Source of the DNA: Idiomarina seosinensis
GTDB lineage: Bacteria; Pseudomonadota; Gammaproteobacteria; Enterobacterales; Alteromonadaceae
DNA length: 64,000 nucleotides
Direction: 5' to 3'
NCBI RefSeq assembly: GCF_003987275.1
Contig: NZ_PIQF01000001.1
Coordinates: 1,116,001 to 1,180,000 of the forward strand
The notes below the pieces were generated by a model. That model was not told the origin of the DNA and did not search any database. It saw nothing but the letters and a program-made list of their open reading frames with translations. Every line of letters starts with the position of its first letter. The first letter of the stretch is position 1. Made by a program: the position numbers and the translations under genes. This document shows positions 23,501 to 32,940 of this stretch, piece after piece.

Positions 23501-24055
23501 TTTAATACGGCTTTCAGTTTCCCGGCGACGCTCTTTATATTTAGAAATGCCTGCCGCCTCTTCGATAAAAACTCTTAGTTCCTGAGGCTTTGACTCGATT
23601 AAACGCGAGATCATGCCCTGCTCTATGATGGCGTAGCTGCGTGGCCCTAACCCCGTGCCTAAAAATAAATCGGTAATATCACGGCGGCGACATTTGCTAT
23701 TGTTTAAAAAATAATTGGACTGGCCATCACGACTCACCTGACGCTTAACGGATATTTCTTTGAAAGCCGCATATTCACCCTGAATCCGCCCACTCTCATT
23801 ATCAAAAACCAGCTCCACACTAGCCTGTGACACTGGCTTACGCGATGCTGAACCATTAAAAATAACGTCGCTCATGGCATCGCCACGCAGGTTTTTGGCA
23901 GAGCTTTCTCCCAACACCCAGCGCACCGCGTCAATAACATTCGATTTGCCACAGCCGTTCGGCCCAACGACACAAGTCATTTGGTCTGGGAAGGGAACTT
24001 TTGTAGGGTCGACAAAGGATTTAAAGCCAACCAGTTTTATATGTTTTAAGCGCAT
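20594..24055 (-). CDS. smc: Chromosome segregation protein SMC, glutamine-rich coiled coil
   Basis: SMC organises and helps segregate the chromosome. Walker A is GPNGCGKS (31-38), the ABC signature is LLSGGEKALTALS, and Walker B is CLLDEVDAPLDD near the C-terminus. The hinge lies in the middle, around residues 500-640. The two coiled-coil arms are extremely rich in glutamine, with runs up to six, so base composition is a low-complexity CAG/CAA pattern. The ATG at 24055 gives the family start MRLKHIKLVGFKSF. A TATAAT box lies between it and an upstream ATG at 24118, which also argues for the shorter form. Length is 1153. Having SMC rather than MukB fits non-enteric gammaproteobacteria. A loader (ScpAB) is not in the window. 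Confidence 0.97.
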   Translation of the reverse strand: MRLKHIKLVGFKSFVDPTKVPFPDQMTCVVGPNGCGKSNVIDAVRWVLGESSAKNLRGDAMSDVIFNGSASRKPVSQASVELVFDNESGRIQGEYAAFKEISVKRQVSRDGQSNYFLNNSKCRRRDITDLFLGTGLGPRSYAIIEQGMISRLIESKPQELRVFIEEAAGISKYKERRRETESRIKHTRENLERIADVREELGQQLEKLQRQASAAKRFKELKAQERQLKGELYALRWQQLEQKRQQLQTELEQQRTELERWQAEQTGDERGVIERRELAQQLKQTVDDHQQQLFKISNQVTRLEQSIQHQQQLTEQRKLRHQQLQQELEELQQQGEEDSQQQQRLEQQQQALEPQAEQLEEQLLLVEDQLQDADEQWQQYQQQQREHQQQQRHVQQQLQQTELQHQRLQQQLSYLQEQQQQLAEQQSELDLATAKSEQQQHKQLLQECENKVTETEQQQQQHRSQLLQLQQQLEQARQQQLECQQRSQQQQTRLQTLQQLLQNQQSELSAAAENWLEQQAAQPLREVLKVEPEWRRALEKVLKPWLDSYWLSKSVSASELPKGISVLWAEDSAPGADDNTAAAVVSGPARQWSLLRYCILVDALEQAPRLFAQLPQTILALTKEGHWCTPQSLAVDGLSEGDSILEIQQQVRELEQQLVPLQSDYDDACKQVIAAEQKFQQAESDQQQLQQALQVQQTELTKQQQRYSYSQQHYQQRQQQQQKLVEQQQQLEQQQALAEEQLEQLQQQQDEWQQRLDQFPELQPEQQAELEQQLRQAQQQQQQLSSRQQQVQLERQHLLTQRQQLEKLNERHQQRIQALQDELQTVSEQELTEQQESDREQLQQLLEQREQASEQLQQQREQLAEVENELHELTQGSSALREKIAQIQQQMQSTEIELAKLQERTQAVLESLAETRLSLKQLLQEIDEQADEKRWEQQLERVQSQIKRLGAINLAAIDEAETQKQRKDYLDQQYDDLFSALETLEEAIRKIDKETRQRFKTTFEAVNRDLQLLFPKVFGGGSAQLQLTDDDLLETGVAIMAQPPGKKNSTIHLLSGGEKALTALSLVFAIFRLNPAPFCLLDEVDAPLDDANVGRFCRLVNEMSESVQFIYISHNKVAMEMASHLAGVTMQEAGVSRLVAVDVEQAVAMTEGE

Positions 24056-24088
24056 TATAATTGTAGTTAGGGCATAAACACGGCTGCT

Positions 24089-24094
24089 ATTATA
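24089..24094 (-). promoter_or_regulatory. TATAAT -10 box of the smc promoter
   Basis: A perfect minus-strand TATAAT lies 34 bp upstream of the chosen smc ATG. The -35 region 17 nt further up (TGAATC) is weak. Transcription from here would begin downstream of the longer-frame ATG, supporting the shorter SMC. Confidence 0.5.
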
Positions 24095-24210
24095 GAGCTT
24101 TGACTGTAGCAGATTCATTAGGTTTTTGTAACAATTTCAAAGCTGCAGAACAGACTGACACGCGATACACTTTAGCAATGAAAAGTTGTTTCTAATAAGG
24201 AACCGATAAA

Positions 24211-24951
24211 ATGCAGCAGCACCTCTACAGTGACAATGGTCTTGCCTATCTAGCGCGTGGCTTTAAATTAATTCAGAGCAAAGGCCTAAAGCGCTTCGTT
24301 ATTATCCCTATCTTAGTTAATTTGGTTCTTTTTAGTGGTGCAGTCTATTGGCTAACCGCGACCACACAGCAGCTAACCGAGCGGCTAACCGAGTGGTTAC
24401 CCTCTTACTTTCAGTGGCTTGAATATCTGGTATACCCGATTTTAGTGCTGTTTATTCTGGCCATGTTTTATTTTTTATTTACTTCCATTACTAACTTGAT
24501 CGCAGCCCCGTTTAACGGCTTACTGGCTGAAAAAGTAGAGCAATATGAGAGTGGCCAAACCATAAGCGACGAGGGCTTAGCCGGTCTAGTCAAAGACATT
24601 CCGCGAACTCTGGGACGCGAGTTTCAAAAAATGTGGTACTACCTGCCACGAGCTCTGGGCTTTTTCTTATTGTCACTAGTAGTTCCCGTAATCGGTCAGG
24701 TTATCTGGTTTATTTGGGTCTGTTGGATGATGTCAATTCAATACCTGGACTATCCCTTTGATAACCATAAACTGCCATTCACCCGCATGCGCTTTGAATT
24801 ACGAGCACAAAAAGGGAAGTCGTTAAGCTTTGGCTTTGGTGTCATCGTGCTTACTATGATCCCACTCGTTAACTTAATCGTTATGCCTGTCGCAATTGCC
24901 GGTGCCACCTCATTATGGGTTGATCACTACCGCAATAAAGCGCTGCAATAA
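24211..24951 (+). CDS. cysZ: Sulfate transporter CysZ
   Basis: CysZ brings sulfate into the cell for cysteine synthesis. The 246-residue protein has about four hydrophobic segments (near 28-52, 68-98, 143-170 and 203-235). Family features include LARGFKLI near the N-terminus, ITNLIAAPFNGLLAEKVE, and WMMSIQYLDYPFDNH. The ATG follows AAGGAACCGATAAA. It is divergent from smc-zipA-ligA, as cysZ neighbours zipA in E. coli. The cysteine regulator CysB is encoded about 7 kb away. Confidence 0.95.
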   Translation: MQQHLYSDNGLAYLARGFKLIQSKGLKRFVIIPILVNLVLFSGAVYWLTATTQQLTERLTEWLPSYFQWLEYLVYPILVLFILAMFYFLFTSITNLIAAPFNGLLAEKVEQYESGQTISDEGLAGLVKDIPRTLGREFQKMWYYLPRALGFFLLSLVVPVIGQVIWFIWVCWMMSIQYLDYPFDNHKLPFTRMRFELRAQKGKSLSFGFGVIVLTMIPLVNLIVMPVAIAGATSLWVDHYRNKALQ

Positions 24952-24983
24952 TACAAGCAGATAGGCTCTCCAAGCGTAGTAAT

Positions 24984-25050
24984 TCATGTCGCTGTTTTTA
25001 AACTACAGATAGTTAGTGATTAAAACTTTGGCTAAGGAACAGCGACATGA
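24984..25050 (+). promoter_or_regulatory. 13-bp perfect inverted repeat covering the PAS-like ORF start codon
   Basis: TCATGTCGCTGTT (24984-24996) is the exact reverse complement of AACAGCGACATGA (25038-25050), with a 41-nt loop. In RNA, the right arm would pair the start codon (25047-25049) and the end of the AAGGAAC ribosome binding site. This is seen directly. A role as a translation-blocking hairpin is inference; a protein-binding site is also possible. Confidence 0.6.
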
Positions 25051-25469
25051 CAGAAGCTCACACTCCCTATGTTTATTTATATCAGGCGGACAGCGGGATA
25101 CTATTGCTCAGCGACGCCCTGCAGGCATTATATTCGTTACCGCAAAACCAACGCCTATGCCCACCCCGGCGCTGGTTAAATTGTTACTCATCGCTCGACC
25201 AAAGCCGCTTAAAGCAAGCCTTTAACGCGCTATTGCTGGCCAATAAAAATAACCAATTACAACTGTCACTAAGACTCAATAGCTTCAGCCGTCAGGGAGC
25301 ACAACGCCCGGTAGAGCATCAGTTATGCGTGGTGTTGATTAATTCGGTGCGGTTTATTTGCGGTCGAGTGAATCCGATTTCGAATCCTCCGACTCGTCAT
25401 CCAGCCAGTTATCGCCAATCCGCTTACTCGTCTGCACTCCCATTTCGCGGAACTTCTCAATGCGGCTAA
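25047..25469 (+). CDS. Stand-alone PAS-like small ORF, possibly a remnant
   Basis: The first ~100 of 140 residues look like a PAS_3 fold: YLYQADSGILLLSDALQALY, then a W, an SLDQ segment, FNALLLANKNNQLQLSLRL, and a late VEHQ. No output domain follows. The last ~38 residues are encoded antisense to the end of rmuC and have no PAS character. The frame may be a truncated sensor that runs into its neighbour. The ATG has a good ribosome binding site (AAGGAACAGCGAC). It lies in the right arm of an inverted repeat. Either a genuine small sensor or a pseudogene is possible. Confidence 0.45.
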   Translation: MTEAHTPYVYLYQADSGILLLSDALQALYSLPQNQRLCPPRRWLNCYSSLDQSRLKQAFNALLLANKNNQLQLSLRLNSFSRQGAQRPVEHQLCVVLINSVRFICGRVNPISNPPTRHPASYRQSAYSSALPFRGTSQCG

Positions 25470-26670
25470 CCAGATTACCACGCCCGCTGCTCAGCTTTTT
25501 CATGGCATCTTGATAGCGGTTATCCAGAGTTTGCAGACTACTACCAACCTTTTCTAAATCATCGATAAAGCCGACAAACTTGTCATAGAGCTTGGCGGCC
25601 TCGATCGCAATTTTTTCGGCATTTCGGTTCTGATATTCGTATTGCCAAATATTGTGAATAGTCCGTAAAGCAACCAATAAATTAGTTGGGCTGACCAGCA
25701 TTATTTGATGATCCAATGCCAGCCTAATTAATTGCGGCTCACGATCTACCGCCAACAAAAAAGCGGGTTCCACAGGAATAAACATCAATACATAATCGAG
25801 CGTGCGAATACCTTCGAGGTTTTGATAGTTCTTTTTTCCTAACTGCTTTATATGCTGTTTCAATGACTGCACATGTTCTTGCAATAGTTGCTCTTTCTGA
25901 GCTTGATCATCAGAGTTAAAATAACGTTCATAAGCGGATAGACTGACTTTAGAATCGATCACCACATCTTTTTGGTTGGGCAAATGCACCAAAACATCAG
26001 GTTTAAAGGCGCGGCCCTGGTCATCACGATGATGACTTTGGGTATTGTACTCATGCCCCTCTCGTAGTCCGGATTGCTCCAGAATACGTTCCAACACCAA
26101 CTCCCCCCAGTTACCCTGCTGTTTCGTATCTCCTTTTAAAGCCTTGGTCAGCGCTTCAGCTTCCTGTGCCATCTGTCGGTTTAACTCTCGCAACGACACC
26201 AATTCAGTTTTTAACGCACTGCGCTCTTTAGTTTCGTCGGTATACTGTTGTTGCACCTGACGTTTAAATGCATCTAACTGTTGTTTAAAAGGTTCCAGGG
26301 TGGCAGCTAATGTCTGTTGATTTTGCTGCTGAAAGCCTTGTGATTTTTGTTCAAAAATCTTATTCGCTAAATTTTCAAACTGCTGAGTAAGCCGTTCTTC
26401 TGAGGCCTGCAACAATCGTACTTTTTCCTCGGCACTACGGCGTTCATGCAAGGCTGTGGCACGCTGCGTCTGTAATTGCGATTCAGCGTATTGAGCGCGT
26501 TCTAGTAATGCTTGGTTTTGTTGCTGCTGTTGCTGCAACTCTTGCCTTAATTGCTTTACTTGCTGACGTAATAACAACCAAACCGCAACCCCGGCAAAAA
26601 CCAGCAACAATGCAAAAAATAAGGGTATCACCCAAGCGGTGATACCCTCGTTTAAGCTAATAGCCCCCAC
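25354..26670 (-). CDS. rmuC: DNA recombination protein RmuC
   Basis: RmuC is a nuclease-fold family protein linked to limiting recombination at inverted repeats; its mechanism is unclear. An N-terminal membrane helix (about 13-33) leads into a glutamine-rich coiled coil (to about 185). The conserved domain then carries GNWGELVLERILEQSGL, PDVLVHLPNQKDVVIDSKVSL and FIPVEPAFLLA. Length is 438. The GTG start lies only three bases after the fumarase stop. Its AGGAG ribosome binding site is inside the fumarase end, which implies coupled translation. Its 3' end overlaps the PAS-like ORF by 116 bp. Confidence 0.93.
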   Translation of the reverse strand: MGAISLNEGITAWVIPLFFALLLVFAGVAVWLLLRQQVKQLRQELQQQQQQNQALLERAQYAESQLQTQRATALHERRSAEEKVRLLQASEERLTQQFENLANKIFEQKSQGFQQQNQQTLAATLEPFKQQLDAFKRQVQQQYTDETKERSALKTELVSLRELNRQMAQEAEALTKALKGDTKQQGNWGELVLERILEQSGLREGHEYNTQSHHRDDQGRAFKPDVLVHLPNQKDVVIDSKVSLSAYERYFNSDDQAQKEQLLQEHVQSLKQHIKQLGKKNYQNLEGIRTLDYVLMFIPVEPAFLLAVDREPQLIRLALDHQIMLVSPTNLLVALRTIHNIWQYEYQNRNAEKIAIEAAKLYDKFVGFIDDLEKVGSSLQTLDNRYQDAMKKLSSGRGNLVSRIEKFREMGVQTSKRIGDNWLDDESEDSKSDSLDRK

Positions 26671-26673
26671 TAA

Positions 26674-28197
26674 TTAAGCTCCTGCTTTTTCGTGCATATC
26701 GGCTATTTTTACTTTCCAGATGGCAGGCCCTTCGGTGTGAGCATTATTACCATCACTATCCACTGCGACAGTTACCGGCATGTCTTCTACTTCAAATTCG
26801 TAGATAGCTTCCATGCCCAAATCTTCAAATGCTACAACCTTGGCTTGCTTAATTGCCTTGGCGACTAAATATGCCGCACCACCGACAGCCATTAAGTAAA
26901 CCGCCTTATGCTGACGAATACTCTCGACTGCAGCAGGGCCACGCTCCGCCTTGCCTATCATGCCAGTAATACCAGCCTGTTCTAGCATCATATCGGTAAA
27001 CTTATCCATCCGCGTTGAGGTCGTCGGCCCCGCAGGCCCAACAACTTCGTCACCAACCGGGTCAACAGGCCCAACGTAATAGATAAATCGATTATTAAAA
27101 TCAACAGGAAGCTCTTCGCCCTTCTCCAGCATATCTTTAATACGCTTATGAGCCGCATCACGCCCGGTTAATAATTTCCCCGACAACAATACTGTTTCGC
27201 CCATTTTCCAGTCCTGAATGTCTTCTTTAGTCACTTCATCCAGGTTTACTCGACGTGCGTCATCACCAAGTTCGAAGGTCACATCCGGCCAGTCTTCTAA
27301 TTTTGGTGGTGTCAAATCAGCAACACCGCTGCCATCCAGAGTGAAATGCACATGCCGGGTTGCCGCACAGTTAGGAATTAATGTCACCGGTTTAGAGGCG
27401 GCATGCGTAGGAAGCGATTTGATTTTAACGTCCAGTACCGTTGTTAACCCGCCGAGTCCTTGCGCACCAATCCCCAAATCGTTAACCCGATTAAAAATTT
27501 CTAAACGCAGCTCTTCCTCTGCATTTTGCGGTCCACGTTCGACAAGCTCATGAATATCAACGGGATCCATTAACGATTCCTTCGCCAATACGGCTGACTT
27601 TTCTGCGGTACCACCAACACCAATACCCAGCATTCCCGGTGGGCACCAGCCAGCCCCCATTTTAGGTAATGTTTCGACTACCCAGTCGGCAATTGAATCA
27701 CTGGGATTTAACATAGCCATTTTCGATTTGTTCTCAGAACCACCGCCTTTGGCTGCAATCATCACCTCAACCTGATCACCTGGCACCATATCTAAGTGCA
27801 CCACAGCCGGCGTATTATCACCGGTATTTCTACGGGCGCCAGCAGGATCTGCAACGATTGATGCGCGTAGCGGGTTATCTGGGTTGGTATAAGCCCTGCG
27901 CGTTCCTTCATCAACCATTTGTTGGACAGTCAGGTCGACTTTGTCCCATTGCACCGCCATACCCACTTTTACAAAGCAGGTTACTATTCCCGTATCCTGA
28001 CAAATAGGACGGTGTCCCTGAGCAGACATCCTGGAGTTGGTCAGCACTTGCGCAATCGCATTTTTTGCTGCTTCACTCTGCTCGCGCTGATAGGCTTGAT
28101 CGAGTGCCTGGATAAAGTCTAGCGGGTGGTAATAAGAAATATATTGCAGCGCATCAGCGATGCTTTCGATAAAATCACTTTGACGAATGGTGGCCAT
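26674..28197 (-). CDS. fumA: Class I (iron-sulfur) fumarate hydratase
   Basis: This enzyme interconverts fumarate and malate using an oxygen-sensitive 4Fe-4S cluster. It is the FumA/FumB type and unrelated to class II FumC. The N-terminal alpha domain has GHRPICQDTG with candidate cluster ligand C66. Later come NCAATRHVHF, the C-terminal VGPVDPVGDEVVGPAGPTT region and GMEAIYEFEVEDMPVTV. The ATG at 28197 follows GAGGTGTTGTTGG; the frame extends 13 codons further upstream without support. Length is 507. It is translationally close to rmuC. The symbol refers to the FumA/FumB type; the two cannot be told apart here. Confidence 0.94.
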   Translation of the reverse strand: MATIRQSDFIESIADALQYISYYHPLDFIQALDQAYQREQSEAAKNAIAQVLTNSRMSAQGHRPICQDTGIVTCFVKVGMAVQWDKVDLTVQQMVDEGTRRAYTNPDNPLRASIVADPAGARRNTGDNTPAVVHLDMVPGDQVEVMIAAKGGGSENKSKMAMLNPSDSIADWVVETLPKMGAGWCPPGMLGIGVGGTAEKSAVLAKESLMDPVDIHELVERGPQNAEEELRLEIFNRVNDLGIGAQGLGGLTTVLDVKIKSLPTHAASKPVTLIPNCAATRHVHFTLDGSGVADLTPPKLEDWPDVTFELGDDARRVNLDEVTKEDIQDWKMGETVLLSGKLLTGRDAAHKRIKDMLEKGEELPVDFNNRFIYYVGPVDPVGDEVVGPAGPTTSTRMDKFTDMMLEQAGITGMIGKAERGPAAVESIRQHKAVYLMAVGGAAYLVAKAIKQAKVVAFEDLGMEAIYEFEVEDMPVTVAVDSDGNNAHTEGPAIWKVKIADMHEKAGA

Positions 28198-28318
28198 CCA
28201 ACAACACCTCGAGAATTGGAAACATAACCTGCTCATGATAGCGTTTTAATGCCCTTATGACCAGCCACCAAGGGCTGTGATACACTAAGCAGAATAATCA
28301 GATAAGGATGATTTAACG

Positions 28319-29761
28319 GTGCCCAAGCGTTTACAGTTGTCATGGCAGGAATTTTCCTCACGATTACCCGATCGTGCGCGCAGCGAATCATTAGAGTTAG
28401 ACCTCTGGGTTAGTCACTGCTTTGCTAAGCATCAACACGAAAACTACTCACTATGGCTTGATTCGGCGGCTGCGGCGCACTCTGATAGCCGCTACCATAT
28501 CCTCCTGAAGGCGCCTGAGTTTGTATTATCTGCCGACTCACACGGAACCCATTTAACCCAAGCACGCCAGCGCTGGTCAGAATTATTACCGGAGCCGTCA
28601 AGCATTGAGCAAACATCGATGTTGGAAGCGGCCTCTCAAATTATGCGACAGTGCCAGCCAAACATTGTAATTAGTAACCCGCAGGAACTGCCATTTAGCG
28701 GCGGCTTTGCCGGTATACTGGGCTACGATTTGGGTCGCCAATTAGAAACGCTGCCAGCTGATAATTTAGCAGAATATCAGATACCGGATGCCTGTCTGGG
28801 CTTTTATACCGAAGCCCTTATGATTGATAAGCACACCGCTCAGTTATGGGTGCTGGCAGCTGAGGGCAGGCACTCAGATTTAATTGAAAGCTGGTTAAGC
28901 AACTCCACCCGTCATACTGAACCGTTCAGGTTAACCTCGAACTGGCAGAGCAATATGACACGCAGCTACTATCAGCGATGCTTTCAACAAGTCAGAAACT
29001 ATTTACTCGCTGGCGATTGTTATCAAATCAATCTGGCGCAACGATTTCGCGCACAGTATCAAGGCAACGAGTGGCATGCCTACCAGCAATTACGTACGGT
29101 TAATGATGCCCCTTTTTCGGCGTTTATGCGACTGCCGGAAGGCTGTATTTTAAGCGTTTCGCCAGAACGTTTTTTAGCCGTTGACAGTAGCGGGCAAGTA
29201 CAGACCAAACCAATAAAAGGAACTCGCCCCCGCGCTAGCGATACCGAACAAGATGCAGCACAACGTGAGCAACTGCAGGCATCAGAAAAAGATCGCGCGG
29301 AAAATCTTATGATCGTTGATTTACTGCGTAATGATTTATCGCGAAGCTGCCAACCCGGTACTATTGATGTCCCTCAGTTGTTCGCCATCGAGAGCTTTCC
29401 CGCGGTACATCATTTGGTTTCGACGGTGATTGGTCAACTTAACCCGGATAAGACCGCAATAGATCTTGTCCGGGCTGCTTTTCCCGGTGGTTCGATAACA
29501 GGCGCTCCCAAAATACGAGCCATGGAAATTATCGAAGAGCTTGAACCCAACCGGCGCTCTGTTTACTGCGGTTCTATGGCCTACTTCTCAATAGACGGAA
29601 ATTGTGACAGCAGTATTACTATTCGCACCGTATTAGCAGAGCGCCAACATCTATACTGCTGGGCTGGCGGCGGCTTAGTGATAGACTCTGAAGAGCCTGC
29701 AGAATATCAAGAAACATTAGACAAAGTAGCCCGAATTCTGCCGGTACTGGAGTCAGTATGA
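28319..29761 (+). CDS. pabB: Aminodeoxychorismate synthase component I
   Basis: PabB converts chorismate and ammonia (from PabA) to 4-amino-4-deoxychorismate on the way to folate. The chorismate-binding core has GDCYQINLAQRF, the nucleophile-containing PIKGT, ENLMIVDLLRNDLSR and GSITGAPKIRAMEIIEE. PIKGT with lysine is characteristic of PabB rather than TrpE. Length is 480. The GTG start follows AAGGATGATTTAAC. It overlaps nudL by 4 bp (ATGA), and pabB-nudL-sdaA matches E. coli order. Confidence 0.95.
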   Translation: MPKRLQLSWQEFSSRLPDRARSESLELDLWVSHCFAKHQHENYSLWLDSAAAAHSDSRYHILLKAPEFVLSADSHGTHLTQARQRWSELLPEPSSIEQTSMLEAASQIMRQCQPNIVISNPQELPFSGGFAGILGYDLGRQLETLPADNLAEYQIPDACLGFYTEALMIDKHTAQLWVLAAEGRHSDLIESWLSNSTRHTEPFRLTSNWQSNMTRSYYQRCFQQVRNYLLAGDCYQINLAQRFRAQYQGNEWHAYQQLRTVNDAPFSAFMRLPEGCILSVSPERFLAVDSSGQVQTKPIKGTRPRASDTEQDAAQREQLQASEKDRAENLMIVDLLRNDLSRSCQPGTIDVPQLFAIESFPAVHHLVSTVIGQLNPDKTAIDLVRAAFPGGSITGAPKIRAMEIIEELEPNRRSVYCGSMAYFSIDGNCDSSITIRTVLAERQHLYCWAGGGLVIDSEEPAEYQETLDKVARILPVLESV

Positions 29762-30372
29762 GCATTAGAAGCCGTGCCGACTTTATTCGCCGTTTTAACT
29801 TACACCCACACGCGCCAGTATCGCGGCGAGTCGATGAGCCTCTGCGCAAACGACTGCGACCGGCGGCTGTGCTCATTCCTCTTGTCGAACGGGAGCATGG
29901 GTTATCACTTATCTTAACTCAACGTTCAGCGAAATTACGACAGCACGCTGGGCAGATTAGTTTTCCGGGTGGCCGCTACGAGCAACAGGATAAACACCTT
30001 TTAACCACAGCCTTACGCGAGACCGAGGAGGAAATCGGACTGCCGCGTGACCAGGTCGAAGTTATCGGACGCCTGCAAGACTATCCGGTATTGAGTAATT
30101 TTATGATTCGCCCCTACGTAGGCTTCGTAACTCCCCGACAACCATTAGTTCCTGAGGCTGGCGAAGTTGCTGAAATTTTTGAAGTACCACTGGCGGATAT
30201 TCTTAATATGAACAATCATTATGCCTATCGAATCCGCAAGTTTATTTACGACCGGGTTTATTTTATTCCCTGGCAACACCGCAATATCTGGGGCGCAACC
30301 GCAGGTATACTGAGAGAGCTGGCCGAACAACTACAACCAGAATACCGACAGCAGGTCAGACCGCTAAATTAA
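29758..30372 (+). CDS. nudL: Coenzyme A pyrophosphatase, Nudix family NudL
   Basis: NudL-type enzymes cut CoA and its derivatives to phosphopantetheine and ADP. The CoA-specific motif LTQRSAKLRQHAGQISFPGG precedes the Nudix box, which reads GGR...ALRETEEEIGL with the spacing usual for this subfamily. The 204-residue length is normal. Its ATG overlaps the pabB stop (ATGA), so translation is probably coupled. sdaA follows after 83 bp. The upstream basic segment (RRVDEPLRKRLRPAAVLIPLV) is also a family feature. Confidence 0.93.
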   Translation: MSIRSRADFIRRFNLHPHAPVSRRVDEPLRKRLRPAAVLIPLVEREHGLSLILTQRSAKLRQHAGQISFPGGRYEQQDKHLLTTALRETEEEIGLPRDQVEVIGRLQDYPVLSNFMIRPYVGFVTPRQPLVPEAGEVAEIFEVPLADILNMNNHYAYRIRKFIYDRVYFIPWQHRNIWGATAGILRELAEQLQPEYRQQVRPLN

Positions 30373-30455
30373 TTACGCAGAAATCTTGCCAAAACCCTGG
30401 CTCTCCATGCGACAATAGCTTGTAAATACATTTTATATAAAGACAGGTCCCACTA

Positions 30456-31829
30456 ATGATCAGTGTTTTTGATATTTATAAAATTGGTATCGGTCCTTCC
30501 AGCTCTCATACCGTTGGACCTATGCGCGCAGCCTACGAATTTCTGCGAGCAGCCCAACAGGCTGGCCATATTGAACAGGCGGACGCGGTAGAGGTTGAAC
30601 TGTTTGGTTCTCTTGGCCAGACCGGTAAAGGTCACGGCACCGGCAAGGCCGTTATTTTAGGTTTAGCTGGCGAGTTACCGGAGACTGTCGACACCGACAA
30701 CGTCGAAAATTTCTTAGCCAAAACTAACGACACCCAAAAACTCAATTTGCTGGGTGAATATGAAGTTAATTTTCCTCGCGAAGGGGCTATTATATTTCAT
30801 CGCCGCAAAACAATGCCAAAACATGCCAATGCGATGGAATTACGTTTGCTGAAGAATAATGAGGTGGTGTACAAAGATCTTTACTACTCGATTGGCGGTG
30901 GCTTTATCGTTCGCGACGAAGACTTTGATGAAACTTTAGAAGAAGCTATCGAGCAGTCCAGCAAACCCATTCCCTACCCATTTGATACCGCTGCAGAATT
31001 ACTGCAACACTGCGATGAGCATGGACTTCGCATTAGCTCGTTAATGATGGCTAACGAGAAGGTATTTCGATCAGAGTCTGAAATACGCGAAGGTTTGCTG
31101 AAAATCTGGAAAACCATGCAGCAAAGCATCGATAACGGCATCACCACCGAGGGCATTTTACCCGGCGGCTTAAAAGTAAGACGTCGCGCATCAGCACTCT
31201 ATCAGCGCCTGAAAAAAGAAAAAACCAGTGAACCGATGCAATTTATGGACTGGGTCGATTTGTTTGCACTTGCTGTTAATGAAGAAAATGCAGCCGGCGG
31301 CAGAATTGTAACTGCGCCAACGAACGGTGCAGCAGGCATTATTCCAGCAGTAATGAGTTATGCCGACAAGTTTATCGAAAAACTCGATGATGATGCTGTG
31401 GTTCGGTTCCTGCTAACCTCAGCAGCGATCGGTATTCTTTACAAGAAAAACGCATCAATTTCGGGCGCCGAAGTTGGCTGCCAAGGCGAAGTCGGCGTAG
31501 CCTGTTCAATGGCAGCTGGAGCATTAGCAGAGTTTACCGGAGGACCACCATCGACCGTTGAAAATGCCGCGGAAATTGGTATGGAGCACAATTTAGGACT
31601 GACCTGTGACCCCGTCGGGGGCCTGGTGCAGGTACCATGCATTGAACGCAACGCAATGGGCGCAATAAAAGCAATTAATGCGGCGCGTCTGGCCATGCGT
31701 GGCGATGGCAACCACAAAGTATCTCTGGATAAAGTTATAAAAACAATGTGGGATACTGGCAATGATATGAAAACCAAATACAAAGAAACCGCCCGTGGCG
31801 GTCTTGCGGTTAATATTATCGAATGCTAA
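30456..31829 (+). CDS. sdaA: L-serine ammonia-lyase, iron-sulfur type
   Basis: SdaA deaminates L-serine to pyruvate with a 4Fe-4S cluster. The N-terminal beta domain starts [23 protein letters not shown] (pattern only), with the SSSHT segment near 15-19. Cluster cysteines are seen in [19 protein letters not shown] and VPCIERN. The C-terminal [13 protein letters not shown] is typical. Length is 457. An AGG lies upstream of the ATG. It completes the pabB-nudL-sdaA series and faces cysB across a palindrome. Confidence 0.96.
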   Translation: MISVFDIYKIGIGPSSSHTVGPMRAAYEFLRAAQQAGHIEQADAVEVELFGSLGQTGKGHGTGKAVILGLAGELPETVDTDNVENFLAKTNDTQKLNLLGEYEVNFPREGAIIFHRRKTMPKHANAMELRLLKNNEVVYKDLYYSIGGGFIVRDEDFDETLEEAIEQSSKPIPYPFDTAAELLQHCDEHGLRISSLMMANEKVFRSESEIREGLLKIWKTMQQSIDNGITTEGILPGGLKVRRRASALYQRLKKEKTSEPMQFMDWVDLFALAVNEENAAGGRIVTAPTNGAAGIIPAVMSYADKFIEKLDDDAVVRFLLTSAAIGILYKKNASISGAEVGCQGEVGVACSMAAGALAEFTGGPPSTVENAAEIGMEHNLGLTCDPVGGLVQVPCIERNAMGAIKAINAARLAMRGDGNHKVSLDKVIKTMWDTGNDMKTKYKETARGGLAVNIIEC

Positions 31830-31845
31830 TGAATTTAGTCGGCAG

Positions 31846-32887
<1,042 letters not shown>

Positions 32888-32940
32888 ATAGTATAGTAAT
32901 TTAATTATCTATGCCAATAACTAAATATAGTTCGACAATT

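Noticed and set aside
24056-24118. N-terminal extension of SMC to an upstream ATG
   Set aside because: The TATAAT promoter element lies inside it and the family starts at MRLKHIKL.
25016-25225. 69-codon frame overlapping the PAS-like ORF
   Set aside because: It is a different frame without a start signal, and its protein is not domain-like.
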